A stretch of DNA of 64,000 nucleotides from Bacteroidaceae bacterium (GCA_017933995.1 JAGBKI010000017.1:28119-92118), one strand, 5' to 3'. Counted from the first letter of the stretch, positions 50,101 through 59,760 are shown. The notes: generated by a model from the sequence alone, not told the origin. Numbers and translations are program-made.

Positions 50101-51114
50101 ATGACCCTCCTCGCCATAGAATCCTCCTGCGACGACACCGGCGCTGCCGTCGTGCGCGACGGCGTGCTGCTGAGCAACACCACCGCCTCGCAGGCCGTCC
50201 ACGAGCGATACGGCGGCGTGGTGCCTGAACTCGCCTCGCGCGCCCACCAGCAGAACATCGTCCCCGTGGTCGACGCCGCCCTGCGCGAGGCCGGTGTCGG
50301 GCGCGACCAGCTCGACGCCATCGCCGTCACCCTCGGCCCCGGCCTGATGGGGTCACTGCTCGTCGGCGTGTCGTTCGCCAAAGGCATGGCACTCGCACTG
50401 GGCAAACCCCTCGTCGAGGTCAACCACCTGCAAGGCCACGTACTGGCCCACTTCGTGCGCACCCCCGACGACACACGTCCCACGCCCCCCTACCCTTTCC
50501 TCTGCCTGCTGGTCAGTGGCGGCAACTCCCAGATCATCCGCGTCGACGCCCCCGACAAGATGGCCGTCCTCGGCCAGACCATCGACGACGCCGCAGGCGA
50601 AGCCCTCGACAAGTGCGCCAAGACGATGGGCCTGGGCTACCCCGGCGGACCCATTATAGACCGCCTCGCGCGACAGGGCGATCCCGACGCCTTCACCTTC
50701 GCCAAACCCGCCATCAAGGGGCTTGACTACAGTTTCAGCGGACTGAAGACCAGTTTCCTCTACTTCCTGCGCGACCGCATCAAGGACGACCCCGATTTCA
50801 TCGAGACGCGCCGCGCCGACCTCGCCGCCTCGTTCGAGCGCACCGTCGTCGAGATACTGATGCAGAAACTCGACCGCGCCGTGCGCGAAACCGGCATACG
50901 CCACGTCGCCCTCAGCGGCGGCGTCTCGGCCAACACCGCCCTGCGCCGCGCCTTCCTCGACCGCCAGGAGCGCAAGGGCTGGACCGTCTACATCCCCCCC
51001 TTCGCCTATACCACCGACAACGCCGCGATGATAGCCCAGGCAGGCTACTACAAAGCCCTCGCCCGCGACTTCTGCCCCCTCGACAAACCCGCCTTTGCCC
51101 GCACGGTGCTGTAA
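50101..51114 (+). CDS. tsaD: tRNA N6-threonylcarbamoyladenosine transferase TsaD
   Basis: 337 aa. ASKHA fold beginning MTLLAIESSCDDTGAAVV. PELASRAHQQNI follows, then the metal-binding NHLQGHVLAH (HxxxxxHxxxH region near residue 110), LVSGGNSQI, and the C-terminal LSGGVSANTALRR and TDNAAMIA. It transfers threonylcarbamoyl to A37 of ANN-decoding tRNAs. It starts 100 nt after map, with no clear promoter of its own; T-rich sequence precedes it. Confidence 0.96.
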   Translation: MTLLAIESSCDDTGAAVVRDGVLLSNTTASQAVHERYGGVVPELASRAHQQNIVPVVDAALREAGVGRDQLDAIAVTLGPGLMGSLLVGVSFAKGMALALGKPLVEVNHLQGHVLAHFVRTPDDTRPTPPYPFLCLLVSGGNSQIIRVDAPDKMAVLGQTIDDAAGEALDKCAKTMGLGYPGGPIIDRLARQGDPDAFTFAKPAIKGLDYSFSGLKTSFLYFLRDRIKDDPDFIETRRADLAASFERTVVEILMQKLDRAVRETGIRHVALSGGVSANTALRRAFLDRQERKGWTVYIPPFAYTTDNAAMIAQAGYYKALARDFCPLDKPAFARTVL

Positions 51115-51399
51115 GGCTTTTTACCACAAAAAACACAAAAAATACCAAAAACCACCAAAAAGCCCTTTGTGCTTTTAGAGCACTTTAGTGTCATTAGTGG
51201 TTAATATAGGACACACACAAAAAACTTGCGGCAGGCTGCAAACCAATTAACACGCTGTTATGACGCTGAAAGCGTCACCCCCTCAGTAACCGCAGGTACG
51301 CGGAATGAAATGGAGCGCACCTGCAGCAGACAGCAAACGAATGAACGCACGCTGGAAGCGTGCCCCACAAACGAAACTCCAAACTGTAACCCCATACCT
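51115..51399. repeat. Gap with degenerate intergenic repeats
   Basis: There is no supported gene. 51121-51165 is an A/C-rich run of ACCACAAAAAAC type. 51258-51280 holds GACGCTGAAAGCGTC (palindromic) followed by CCCCCTCAGTAACCGCAGG. 51346-51369 holds ACGCTGGAAGCGTGCCCC. GCTGGAAGCGT-type hairpin sequences are common intergenic repeats in Bacteroidetes-like genomes. Confidence 0.5.
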
Positions 51400-51918
51400 A
51401 TGGAATTCGACCTTAAACTCATCAGCAAGGAAATCAACGAGCGCATGTGGACCGCCCACAAGACGCTCTCCACCGCCGAGAGCTGCACCGCCGGGCGCGT
51501 CAGCAGCCTCATCACCGCCGTCCCCGGCAGCAGCAACTACTTCCGGGGCGGCCTCGTGTGCTACCAGAACGACATCAAGGAGGAGATGCTTGGCGTCAGC
51601 CCCGACACCATCGCCCAGCACAGCGTCGTCAGCGAGCAGGTGGCGCGCGAAATGGTAGCCGGCGCCAACAAGTTGTTCAAGAGCGACTACGCCGTCGCCG
51701 TCACCGGCTACGCAGGCCCCGGCGGAGCCGACTGCGACAAGAGCAGCGTCACCGTCGGCACCATCTGGATTGCCGTGGGCGGAGGCGACGACATCGAGAC
51801 ACGCCTCATCGAGGAGGACAACGGGCGCGAAAAGAACCTCACCCACGCCACCGCCGTGGCCATGCACATGCTGCGCGACTACATAGCCCGCCAGTGCCCC
51901 CAAAAGACCGAAGAATAG
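51400..51918 (+). CDS. CinA C-terminal family (PncC-like nicotinamide-nucleotide amidase)
   Basis: 172 aa from the ATG at 51400; the upstream frame extension runs through intergenic repeats and lacks family similarity. LSTAESCTAGRVSSLIT near residue 24 is the active-site Ser region. GSSNYFRGGLVCYQN follows, then VVSEQVAREMVAGA and AVTGYAGPGGADCDK. The family hydrolyses NMN to NaMN in pyridine-nucleotide recycling. It lacks the CinA N-terminal domain, as in stand-alone PncC. Confidence 0.88.
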   Translation: MEFDLKLISKEINERMWTAHKTLSTAESCTAGRVSSLITAVPGSSNYFRGGLVCYQNDIKEEMLGVSPDTIAQHSVVSEQVAREMVAGANKLFKSDYAVAVTGYAGPGGADCDKSSVTVGTIWIAVGGGDDIETRLIEEDNGREKNLTHATAVAMHMLRDYIARQCPQKTEE

Positions 51919-51993
51919 CCCCCGAAACGTACCCCAAGACGCACTTTCCGCGCGTTTTTCGGGCGTAAAACGCTAAAAATCTGCCCGAAAGCC

Positions 51994-52023
51994 TTTGCCG
52001 AAAGCAAAATAGCTGTACTTTTG
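51994..52023 (+). promoter_or_regulatory. Promoter of the rpmB-rpmG-DUF4295 operon
   Basis: TTTG (51994-51997), 18 bp, TACTTTTG (52016-52023). The leader of about 115 nt before rpmB could carry ribosomal-protein autoregulation, though no known motif was recognised. Confidence 0.7.
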
Positions 52024-52142
52024 CGCCTTGAAAAGCGACCCCCCAAGTCTTTTTCCCCTTCTCCCCCGGCTCCGAGGCACACCCGACAAACCTACGCCGA
52101 CGGCCAAAACGCAGATTATTCAAAGCACACACATTCACAACA

Positions 52143-52400
52143 ATGTCCAGGATTTGTCAAATCACCGGTAAGAAAGCCCAAAACGGCTACAATGTCTCCC
52201 ACTCGCGCCGCCACACCAAGCGCAAGTTCGAGGTAAACCTCTTCACCAAAAAGTTCTACTACGTAGAAGAGGACTGCTGGATCAGCCTGCGCCTCAGCGC
52301 CGCTGGCCTCCGCTACATCAACAAGGTAGGTCTCGACGCCGCACTCAAGAACGCCGTAGCCAAGGGCTACTGCAAGGACGTCCGTATCGTTAAAATATAA
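52143..52400 (+). CDS. rpmB: 50S ribosomal protein L28
   Basis: 85 aa, full length. It begins [20 protein letters not shown] and ends CKDVRIVKI, the Bacteroidetes L28 form. It is part of the large-subunit assembly. It is followed after 7 nt by rpmG. Confidence 0.97.
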   Translation: MSRICQITGKKAQNGYNVSHSRRHTKRKFEVNLFTKKFYYVEEDCWISLRLSAAGLRYINKVGLDAALKNAVAKGYCKDVRIVKI

Positions 52401-52407
52401 CAGAGCC

Positions 52408-52596
52408 ATGGCAAAGAAAGTAAAAGGCAACAGGGTGCAGGTCATCCTCGAATGCACCGAGATGAAGAATAGTGGTCTGCCCGGCACTTCGCGCTATATC
52501 ACCACGAAGAACCGCAAGAACACCCCCGACCGTCTCGAACTCAAGAAGTACAACCCCATCCTCCGCCGTATGACGGTACACAAGGAAATCAAATAA
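52408..52596 (+). CDS. rpmG: 50S ribosomal protein L33
   Basis: 62 aa, basic. It begins [20 protein letters not shown] and contains [20 protein letters not shown] and LRRMTVHKE, characteristic of L33. No Zn-binding CxxC pairs are present, so it is the Zn-free form. It is 12 nt upstream of the DUF4295 gene. Confidence 0.96.
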   Translation: MAKKVKGNRVQVILECTEMKNSGLPGTSRYITTKNRKNTPDRLELKKYNPILRRMTVHKEIK

Positions 52597-52608
52597 TCCC
52601 GCACAACT

Positions 52609-52767
52609 ATGGCAAAGAAAACCGTAGCCTCGCTGCAGACCGGCAAGACCGAGGGTCGTTCCTACTCCAAGGTCATCAAGATGGTGAAGAGCCCCAAGAC
52701 TGGCGCATACGTCTTCCAGGAAGAGATGGTGCCCAACGACGCCGTGAAGGACTTCTTCAAAAACTAA
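52609..52767 (+). CDS. DUF4295 family small basic protein (52 aa)
   Basis: ATG 52609 to TAA 52765-52767. It starts MAKKTVASLQTGKTEGRSYS, then KVIKMVKSPKTGAY and a VPNDAVKDFFKN end. This short protein regularly follows rpmB-rpmG in Bacteroidetes and is probably ribosome-associated; its exact role is unknown. ftsY, a frequent next neighbour, is absent here because a terminator and a convergent gene follow. Confidence 0.9.
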   Translation: MAKKTVASLQTGKTEGRSYSKVIKMVKSPKTGAYVFQEEMVPNDAVKDFFKN

Positions 52768-52792
52768 GCAAACCCAATAGAACCCCATATCA

Positions 52793-52830
52793 AAGAGGGC
52801 GCGCCTGCATAGGCGCGCCCTCTTGATTTT
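52793..52830 (+). terminator. Rho-independent terminator of the rpmB operon
   Basis: AAGAGGGCGCGCCT (52793-52806) pairs perfectly with AGGCGCGCCCTCTT (52811-52824), then GATTTT. Confidence 0.85.
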
Positions 52831-52898
52831 GATGTTCCCTGTCTGGCACAGGCAAGAACTGATTGCGAAGACGTGATGTCCCGTGGGCGGGAAAAGGG

Positions 52899-52942
52899 AA
52901 CGTCCGCAGCGATGCCAGAAGGATACGCTGCGGACGTTTTGT
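52899..52942. terminator. Second hairpin between convergent transcripts
   Basis: AACGTCCGCAGCG (52899-52911) pairs with CGCTGCGGACGTT (52926-52938), followed by TTG TTTG on the plus side. It may serve either direction, including the carboxyltransferase gene ending at 52970. Confidence 0.7.
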
Positions 52943-52969
52943 TTGTTATGGGGAGAAGCGACGCTGTTC

Positions 52970-54754
52970 TTAGTGCTCGGCACGCTTGATGTAGGCCAGG
53001 ACGTCGCCCTTGCTGACGTGGGCGCCCTGGCGAGCGGCGATTTCGACGAGTTTGCCGCCGAGGGCGGCGGGCACTTCGAGGATTTGGCCGTGGGCGTTCT
53101 CGATGTAGCAGAAGCGGTCGGCCTCGCTGTACTCCTTGCCGATGAACGGCTCGATGGCGCGGACGGCCTCGGCGTCGCCGCCTATCTCGTAGAGCACGGT
53201 GCCGCCCTCGGGGGCGACGATGGCGTCGGCCTGGGCGTGCTTGAAGGCGGTGGCCTCTTCGAGGCTCATCTTGCCAGCGCCTTGCAGGTCGGCGTCGCGG
53301 GCGGCCTGGAGGTCGGCCAGGAAGCGCTTCTTGGCCTCGCCGCTCTTGTAGTCGCGGTACTGCCGCTCGTGCATGGCGAACTCGTAGAGTTCTTCGTCGT
53401 CGGGACCGAGTTCCCAGCCGTTCTCCTCCATTTCCTTGCGGAACTTGTCGAGGTTGTCGGGATAGAGAGCCTGCGGGTCGTCGGTGTAGAACTCGTAGCC
53501 TTTCTCCTTGGCCAGGGCCACGATCTCCGGGGCCACCTCGCCAGGCAGTTTGCCGCTCTTACCGAGTATCATGCCCCACATGTTGTCGTCCATCATCGTG
53601 AAGCGCGGCTTGTCCATCGACTCGCAGAGGAGGTTCATCAGGGCGATGTTCTTGACGTACTGCGAGAAGGGGGTGACGAGGGGCGGATAGCCCACGCGCG
53701 GCCAGACGTAGCCCACCTCGTCGAAGAGACGAATGAGGAGCTGGTCCTCGGTGTAGGCGGGCTGGCCTTTCTTCTCGCGGTTCATGTTGATGGCGCCCAT
53801 CGCGCCCTTGAGGTCGGCCATCATAGAACCCATCATGCCGCCCGGCAGGCCGCAGCCCAGCAGGAGGGAGGATTCGAGGTGGTTGTTGGGGTTGACGAAG
53901 TAGCCCAGGAAGTCGTCGAGGAACTCCTGCGTCAGGGCGCGGGCTTCCATGTAGGCTTCCATATTGATGTCGGGCACGTCGAAGCCGTATGCCTTGAGCA
54001 TACTCTGCACGGAGATGATGTCGGCGTGGCCTTTGCCCCACGAAAGGGGTTCCATGGCGGTGTCGATGATGTCTACGCCGTTCTTGGCGAGTTCGAGGAT
54101 GCTGGCCATCTGGAGGCCGGGGCCGCTGTGGCCGTGGTATTCCACGATGACGTCGGGGTGCTTGGCTTTGATGAGGCCGCAGAGTTTGCCGAGCAGGGCG
54201 GGCTGTCCGATGCCGGCCATGTCCTTGAGGCAGATTTCGGGTGCGCCGGCGGCGATGAGCTGGTCGGCGATGTCGGCATAGTACTCGGCGGTGTGGATGG
54301 GCGAGTTGGTGATGCAGAGCGTGCCTTGCGGCGTCATACCCGCCTCGAGCGCCCAGCGGATCGAGGGGATGATGTTGCGCACGTCGTTCAGCCCACAGAA
54401 GATGCGGGGGATGTCCACGCCCTGTGCATGTTTCACCTTGTATTGCAGGCGGCGCAGGTCGGCCGAGCAGGGGAACATGCGCAGTGCGTTGAGGCCGCGG
54501 TCGAGCATGTGGGTCTTGATGCCGGCCTCGTGGTAGATTTTGGTGACGGCGCGAACGGCGGCGTTTGGGTTTTCTCCGTAGAGTAGGTTCACTTGCTCGA
54601 AAGCGCCGCCGTTGGTCTCGACGCGGGCGAAGCAGCCCATCTTCACAATCACGGGGGTTATGCGCTCCAGCTGGTCCTTGCGGGGCTGGAACTTGCCGTA
54701 GCTCTGGAACATGTCCCGGTATACGAGACTGAACTGTATTTTGCGGTTCTTCAT
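52970..54754 (-). CDS. Oxaloacetate decarboxylase/pyruvate carboxylase subunit B-like carboxyltransferase lacking the biotin lysine
   Basis: 594 aa from the ATG at 54754 (MKNRKIQFSLVYRDMFQS). The carboxyltransferase barrel shows FCGLNDVRNIIPSI, EICLKDMAGIG with the conserved Lys, and VEYHGHSGPG with the metal-binding His pair. VGYPPLVTPFSQY begins the conserved post-barrel domain. The C-terminal carrier domain is intact in shape (APEGGTVLY, LGGKLVEIAARQG, VSKGDVLAYI). However, where relatives have EAMKM or EAMKT it reads IENAHGQI, so the biotinylated Lys is missing. No pump subunits or biotin carboxylase are nearby. It may work with a separate carrier, or have a different role. Confidence 0.82.
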   Translation of the reverse strand: MKNRKIQFSLVYRDMFQSYGKFQPRKDQLERITPVIVKMGCFARVETNGGAFEQVNLLYGENPNAAVRAVTKIYHEAGIKTHMLDRGLNALRMFPCSADLRRLQYKVKHAQGVDIPRIFCGLNDVRNIIPSIRWALEAGMTPQGTLCITNSPIHTAEYYADIADQLIAAGAPEICLKDMAGIGQPALLGKLCGLIKAKHPDVIVEYHGHSGPGLQMASILELAKNGVDIIDTAMEPLSWGKGHADIISVQSMLKAYGFDVPDINMEAYMEARALTQEFLDDFLGYFVNPNNHLESSLLLGCGLPGGMMGSMMADLKGAMGAINMNREKKGQPAYTEDQLLIRLFDEVGYVWPRVGYPPLVTPFSQYVKNIALMNLLCESMDKPRFTMMDDNMWGMILGKSGKLPGEVAPEIVALAKEKGYEFYTDDPQALYPDNLDKFRKEMEENGWELGPDDEELYEFAMHERQYRDYKSGEAKKRFLADLQAARDADLQGAGKMSLEEATAFKHAQADAIVAPEGGTVLYEIGGDAEAVRAIEPFIGKEYSEADRFCYIENAHGQILEVPAALGGKLVEIAARQGAHVSKGDVLAYIKRAEH

Positions 54755-54813
54755 AATCACTTGTTTAGGCGTTACAAATGTCTCCTTCCGCACTGTGCGG
54801 CACGAAAGCGCGG

Positions 54814-54821
54814 CAAAAATA
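54814..54821 (-). promoter_or_regulatory. -7 promoter box TATTTTTG for the carboxyltransferase gene
   Basis: Minus-strand TAnnTTTG about 60 nt before the ATG at 54754. Confidence 0.55.
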
Positions 54822-54948
54822 GTTCAATCTGAACGATTGTGCAAGCCGACGTGGGTAAACTTCCCTTTACAAGCCCTCCCGACAGCCATCCGATAAGCCA
54901 GCAGTCGCAGACGAAGCCTTTAGAAAACCGGCCAAGTCCACACAAAAA

Positions 54949-55076
54949 GTTTTTCTGACGGACTAAATCTCCAAACTTAGGCTTAATTTGTAAAAACTAA
55001 GGCTTGATTTCGCCAAACTTAGGCTTAGTTTGTAAAAACTAAGGCTTAATTTGCAGAATTAGTCCGCAGAAAAAAC
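54949..55076. repeat. 21-bp-unit intergenic element, copy C, with outer inverted repeat
   Basis: Four 21-bp units in register (for example ACTTAGGCTTAATTTGTAAA, then ACTAAGGCTTGATTTCGCCA). The core is flanked by GTTTTTCTGACGGACTAA (54949-54966) and its near complement TTAGTCCGCAGAAAAAAC (55059-55076), an 18-bp inverted repeat with one indel. It lies in the 626-bp gap between the carboxyltransferase and glycogen synthase genes, which otherwise shows no gene. Confidence 0.8.
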
Positions 55077-55343
55077 TTTTTTCGGGGCTTCGCCATGGAA
55101 TTTGCGGGCAATCGGCGGGATTTCCAGCCCTCGCGGGAGGATATAAGAGCGGCGTGCGCCTGCCAAGTCGGCAATCGGGATGTCTGAAAGCGCTTTTATG
55201 GCCGCGTTTTTGCCCCCAAAGCAACCGTGGGCAGCAAAAGGTTTTTCACACGCTGTTTCCATTTCCGCCCGCGAAAAGGCGCGGCGGGACAAGGGCGCGG
55301 AAAGAAAAAGGGGATGCGCTGCCGGTTTGCACTTGGTTTTTAG

Positions 55344-55351
55344 TAATTTTG
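55344..55351 (+). promoter_or_regulatory. -7 promoter box TAATTTTG for glycogen synthase
   Basis: TAnnTTTG 29 nt before the ATG at 55381. Confidence 0.6.
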
Positions 55352-55380
55352 CGCCCGAAACGAAAAGAAGCCACTCTACA

Positions 55381-57033
55381 ATGACCGCAGGCAAACAGAA
55401 GCCCGACTTTGTGTTCCAGACCAGCTGGGAAGTATGCAACAAAGTGGGCGGCATATACACGGTGCTCTCCTCAATTGCCAAGACGCTGGGCGCGCGCCTG
55501 CCCGAAGGCGGGCTGTGCTTCATAGGGCCCGACGTGTGGCGCGACAAGCCCTCGCCCTATTTCACGCAGGACGACACGCTCCACCCCGAGTGGCGCGAAG
55601 CCGCTGCCAAGGCGGGCATAGCCGTGCGCATAGGGCGCTGGCGCGTGCCGGGCGAGCCGGTGGCAGCGCTGGTGGACTTCACTCCGTATTATATTATAAA
55701 GGACCAGCTCTACGGCCTGGCGTGGGAAAATTTCGGCGTGGACTCGCTCCACGCCTACGGCGACTACGACGAGGCGTCGATGTTCAGCTACGCCGCCGGC
55801 AAGTTCGCCGAAACCGTGGCGCGCGAGTTCCTCGGCGGCAAGGCCGTCGTCTACCAGGCGCACGAGTGGATGAGCGGCCTCGGCATGTTGTTCCTCAAGC
55901 GCAACCTGCCGCAGGTGGCCACCGTCTTCACCACCCACGCCACCAGCATAGGCCGCAGCATCACGGGCAACGGCAAGAACCTCTACGAATACTTCGACGG
56001 CTACGACGGCGACCAGATGGCGCGCGAGCTTAACATGGAGGCCAAGCACAGCATCGAGAAACAGAGCGCGCACCGCGCCGACTGCTTCACGACGGTGAGC
56101 ACCTTCACGGCGCGCGAGTGCACGCAGCTGCTCGCCAAGACGCCCGACACCGTGCTGCCCAACGGCTTCGAGGCCGACTTCGTGCCGCGCGGCGCGGCCT
56201 ACACCAAGACGCGGCGCACGGCGCGGCAGGCGTTCTTCGCCGTGGCCGAGGCACTGACCGGCGCGCCCTGCCCCGACGACACGCTCGTCGTCAGCACCAG
56301 CGGGCGCAACGACTTCCGCTGCAAGGGCTTCGACGTCTACCTGGAAAGTCTGGCGCGCCTCGACGCGCGGCTGCGCAACGAAGGCAAGACCGGCACGCAG
56401 GTGCTCGCCCTCATCGAAGTGCCGTGCTGGTGTAAAGGGCCGAGGGAAGACCTCTCCTTGGCCTGTGGCACGCCTTCACAAGGTATGCCCGAACCCAACC
56501 TTACGCACGAACTCGTCAATCCGCACGAGGACCGCATACTAAACCTCATCAAGCAGCTCGGCCTGCGCAACGACAAGGACGCGCCCGTCAAGGTGCTGCT
56601 CGTGCCGTGCTACCTCGAAGGCGCCGACGGGCTGTTCAACCTGCCCTACTACGACCTGCTCACGGCGAGCGACCTCTGCGTCTACCCCTCCTACTACGAG
56701 CCTTGGGGCTACACGCCCCACGAGGCCGTGGCCTTCCACATCCCCTGCGTCACGACCGACCTCAGCGGCTTCGGCCAGTGGGTGAACCAGACGCTGGGCC
56801 ACGAGGGACGGCTGGAGGACGGCGTCGTGGTGCTCCACCGCGACGACCAGAACTTCTCGGACGTCTGCGACCGCATCGCCGACACCATTCAGCATTACGC
56901 CACCCTTTCCGCCGCCGCGCGCACGCCCATCCGCCGCCGCGCCGCCGCCCTCTCGGCCAAGGCCGACTGGCAGCACTTCGCCGGCCACTACGCCGAGGCG
57001 TACCAGATGGCGCTGGAGAAGGCGCAGGGCTGA
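55381..57033 (+). CDS. Glycogen synthase, GT3 type
   Basis: 550 aa from the ATG at 55381; the longer frame overruns the promoter and repeat C. WEVCNKVGGIYTVLSSIAKT near residue 21 is the GT3 signature with the sugar-binding KVGGIY. TTHATSIGRS follows, then VSTFTARE. YPSYYEPWGYTPHEAVAF near 435 is the donor-site Glu region, then TTDLSGFGQWV. It elongates alpha-1,4-glucan. The glycogen phosphorylase gene follows after 117 nt, forming a storage module. GT3-type synthases in place of GlgA are usual for Bacteroidetes. Confidence 0.92.
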   Translation: MTAGKQKPDFVFQTSWEVCNKVGGIYTVLSSIAKTLGARLPEGGLCFIGPDVWRDKPSPYFTQDDTLHPEWREAAAKAGIAVRIGRWRVPGEPVAALVDFTPYYIIKDQLYGLAWENFGVDSLHAYGDYDEASMFSYAAGKFAETVAREFLGGKAVVYQAHEWMSGLGMLFLKRNLPQVATVFTTHATSIGRSITGNGKNLYEYFDGYDGDQMARELNMEAKHSIEKQSAHRADCFTTVSTFTARECTQLLAKTPDTVLPNGFEADFVPRGAAYTKTRRTARQAFFAVAEALTGAPCPDDTLVVSTSGRNDFRCKGFDVYLESLARLDARLRNEGKTGTQVLALIEVPCWCKGPREDLSLACGTPSQGMPEPNLTHELVNPHEDRILNLIKQLGLRNDKDAPVKVLLVPCYLEGADGLFNLPYYDLLTASDLCVYPSYYEPWGYTPHEAVAFHIPCVTTDLSGFGQWVNQTLGHEGRLEDGVVVLHRDDQNFSDVCDRIADTIQHYATLSAAARTPIRRRAAALSAKADWQHFAGHYAEAYQMALEKAQG

Positions 57034-57044
57034 TAGGCTTTTTT

Positions 57045-57078
57045 AGGTTCTTGGGTTCTTGGGTTTTTGGGTTCTTGG
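57045..57078. repeat. Short tandem repeat GGGTTCTT(G/T)
   Basis: Three to four imperfect 10-bp units (GGTTCTTGGGTTCTTGGGTT...) lie between glycogen synthase and phosphorylase. Confidence 0.55.
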
Positions 57079-57150
57079 TCATCGCTGCCCAGCCCGCCCA
57101 TTAACCCCAGCCCGCCCTAAAAATAAACGCAAAACCAAAACACCACATAA

Positions 57151-59709
57151 ATGAAAGTAAAAAGCAGCTATTCCAACGCACCCGCCTGGAACACGATCAA
57201 CGTAAAAAGCCACATCCCCGCCAAGTTGCAGAAACTCGACGAACTGGCCCACAACCTGTGGGGCGCGTGGAACAAATCCTGCCGCGAACTCTTCAAGAGC
57301 CTCGACCCCGAACTCTATAAGAAGGTGAACCGCAACCCGGTGGAACTGCTCTACCGCATGGACTACGACGCCCTCAAGGAGCTCTCCGCCGACGCCGAGG
57401 TCATCGCACGCATCGACAAGGTATACGCCGAGTTCCGCAAGTACATGGACGTCAAGCCCGACGCCACACGCCCCAGCGTGGCCTACTTCTGCATGGAGTA
57501 CGGTATGCACCACAGCCTCAAAATCTACAGCGGCGGCCTGGGCATCCTCGCCGGTGATTATATGAAGGAGGCCAGCGACAGCAACGTCGACATGTGCGGC
57601 ATCGGCCTGCTCTACCGCTACGGATACTTCACGCAGAGCCTCTCCATGGACGGCCAGCAGATTGCCAACTACGAGCCGCAGGACTTCGACCGCCTCAGCA
57701 TCGTGCGCGAACTCGACGAGCACGGCAACCAGGTCATCGTCGACGTGCCCTTCCCCGGACGCACCGTACACGCCGCCGTCTACCGCGTGAATGTGGGCCG
57801 CATCAAGCTCTACCTGATGGACACCGACAACATGTACAACGACGAGGCCGACCGCAACATCACCCACGCCCTCTACGGCGGCGACTGGGAGAACCGCATC
57901 AAGCAGGAGTACCTGCTGGGCATAGGCGGTATGCTGATGCTCAAGAAACTCGGCGTCAAGAAGGACATCTACCACTGCAACGAGGGCCACGCCGCCCTGT
58001 GCAACGTGCAGCGCCTGTGCGACTACGTGGAGAGCGGCCTCAACTTCGACGAAGCCCTCGAATTGGTGCGCGCCTCCTCGCTCTACACCGTCCACACCCC
58101 CGTGCCCGCCGGCCACGACTACTTCGAGGAGGGTCTCTTCGCCCGCTACCTCGGCGGCTACCAGGACCGCCTCGGCATCTCCTGGGACGACTTTATGGGA
58201 CTGGGCCGCACCAACCCCGACGACAAGGGCGAGCGCTTCTGCATGAGCACCTTCTGCTGCAAGACGTGCCAGGAGGTAAACGGCGTCAGCTACCTCCACC
58301 AGAACGTCAGCCGCAACATGTTCAGCCACATCTGGAGCGGCTACTACCCCAGCGAGAGCCACGTAGGCTACGTCACCAACGGCGTACACCTGCCCACATG
58401 GTGCTCCAAGGAATTCATGGCCGTCTACAACAAGTACTTCGACAAGAGCTTTATGGGCGACCAGAGCAACGAGAAAATCTGGGAGGCCATCTACAGCGTG
58501 CCCGACAAGGTGGTGTGGGAGACCCGCACCAAACTCAAGGAGAAACTCGCCAAGTACATCCGCACCCGCTTCCGCGAGTCGTGGCTCAAGAACCAGGGCG
58601 ACCCCTCGCGCGTCGTGTCGCTGCTCGACAAGATCAACCCCAACGCCCTCGTCATCGGCTTCGCACGCCGCTTCGCCACCTACAAGCGCGCCCACCTGCT
58701 GTTCAGCGACCTGGAGCGCCTGGCCAAGATTGTCAACAACCCCGACTACCCCGTGCAGTTCATCTTCGCCGGCAAGGCCCACCCCGCCGACGGCGCAGGC
58801 CAGGGACTCATCAAGCAGATTTACGAAATCTCGCAGCGTCCCGAGTTCCTCGGCAAGATCATCTTCCTTGAGAACTACGACATGCAGCTGGCCCGCCGCC
58901 TCGTCAGCGGTGTCGACATCTGGATGAACACCCCCACGCGCCCGCTCGAAGCCAGCGGCACCAGCGGCGAGAAGGCCCTGATGAACGGCGTCGTGAACCT
59001 CAGCGTGCTCGACGGCTGGTGGTACGAGGGCTACCGCGAAGGCGCCGGATGGGCGCTCACCGACAAGCGCACCTACCAGAACCAGGCCTACCAGGACAAG
59101 CTCGACGCCAGCACCATCTACTCCATGCTTGAGCAGGAGATTATCCCCCTCTACTACGCCCGCGGCTCCAAGGGCTACAGCGAGGGCTGGGTGCGCGTCG
59201 TCAAGAACAGCATCGCCCAGATTGCGCCCCACTACACGATGAAGCGCCAGCTCGACGACTACTACACCAAGTTCTACACGCCCCTGGCCGAGCGCGCCGC
59301 TCTGCTCAGTGCCGACGACAACAAGCTCGCCAAGGAAATCGCCGCCTGGAAGGAGCAGGTGGCCGAGAAGTGGGACGCCATCCGTGTGGTCAGCACCTCG
59401 CGCAGCGAGAACGTGCAGGAGGGCACCATCGTCAGCGGCACCGAGTTCACCGTCAGCCACGTCATCGACGAGGTCGGCCTCGACGACGCCGTGGGCATCG
59501 ACATGGTTGTGGTCAGCACCATCGACGGCCAGGACAGCCTCTACAAGGTGTTCCCCATGAACCTCGTCAAGCGCGAAGGCACGCTCCACACGTTCGAGAA
59601 GACCCTCGCCATGGACCTCGCCGGCACGTTCAAGGTAGCCTACCGCATGTACCCGCGCCACAAGGCCCTTGCCCACCGCCAGGACTTCGCCTACGTCCGC
59701 TGGTTCTAA
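57151..59709 (+). CDS. glgP: Glycogen/alpha-glucan phosphorylase (GT35)
   Basis: 852 aa. The N-terminal region has [17 protein letters not shown] (DUF3417-like part of the short phosphorylase group). [20 protein letters not shown] follows, then [38 protein letters not shown], and the PLP region [17 protein letters not shown] near residue 610. It releases glucose-1-phosphate from glycogen. It ends with a beta-sandwich-like C-terminal segment. A terminator follows. It is paired with the synthase upstream. Confidence 0.93.
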   Translation: MKVKSSYSNAPAWNTINVKSHIPAKLQKLDELAHNLWGAWNKSCRELFKSLDPELYKKVNRNPVELLYRMDYDALKELSADAEVIARIDKVYAEFRKYMDVKPDATRPSVAYFCMEYGMHHSLKIYSGGLGILAGDYMKEASDSNVDMCGIGLLYRYGYFTQSLSMDGQQIANYEPQDFDRLSIVRELDEHGNQVIVDVPFPGRTVHAAVYRVNVGRIKLYLMDTDNMYNDEADRNITHALYGGDWENRIKQEYLLGIGGMLMLKKLGVKKDIYHCNEGHAALCNVQRLCDYVESGLNFDEALELVRASSLYTVHTPVPAGHDYFEEGLFARYLGGYQDRLGISWDDFMGLGRTNPDDKGERFCMSTFCCKTCQEVNGVSYLHQNVSRNMFSHIWSGYYPSESHVGYVTNGVHLPTWCSKEFMAVYNKYFDKSFMGDQSNEKIWEAIYSVPDKVVWETRTKLKEKLAKYIRTRFRESWLKNQGDPSRVVSLLDKINPNALVIGFARRFATYKRAHLLFSDLERLAKIVNNPDYPVQFIFAGKAHPADGAGQGLIKQIYEISQRPEFLGKIIFLENYDMQLARRLVSGVDIWMNTPTRPLEASGTSGEKALMNGVVNLSVLDGWWYEGYREGAGWALTDKRTYQNQAYQDKLDASTIYSMLEQEIIPLYYARGSKGYSEGWVRVVKNSIAQIAPHYTMKRQLDDYYTKFYTPLAERAALLSADDNKLAKEIAAWKEQVAEKWDAIRVVSTSRSENVQEGTIVSGTEFTVSHVIDEVGLDDAVGIDMVVVSTIDGQDSLYKVFPMNLVKREGTLHTFEKTLAMDLAGTFKVAYRMYPRHKALAHRQDFAYVRWF

Positions 59710-59719
59710 ACCCGTCGCT

Positions 59720-59742
59720 ACTCCGTATATATATAATACGGT
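59720..59742. repeat. ACTCCGTAT-ATATATA motif with inverted CCGTAT arms
   Basis: CTCCGTAT, then ATATATA, then ATACGG. It is one of seven copies of a recurring AT-rich motif in this window (others near 3873, 9071 reversed, 24903, 38951, 41883, 55681). This copy lies just after the glgP stop. Confidence 0.6.
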
Positions 59743-59760
59743 ATACTACCCACCTTCCGC

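Noticed and set aside
51226-51399. N-terminal extension of the PncC/CinA-like ORF
   Set aside because: The extension translates intergenic repeat sequence. Family similarity begins just after the ATG at 51400.
52970-54754. Sodium-pumping oxaloacetate decarboxylase complex
   Set aside because: No beta or gamma subunit genes are nearby and the carrier domain lacks the biotin site, so a complete pump cannot be claimed.
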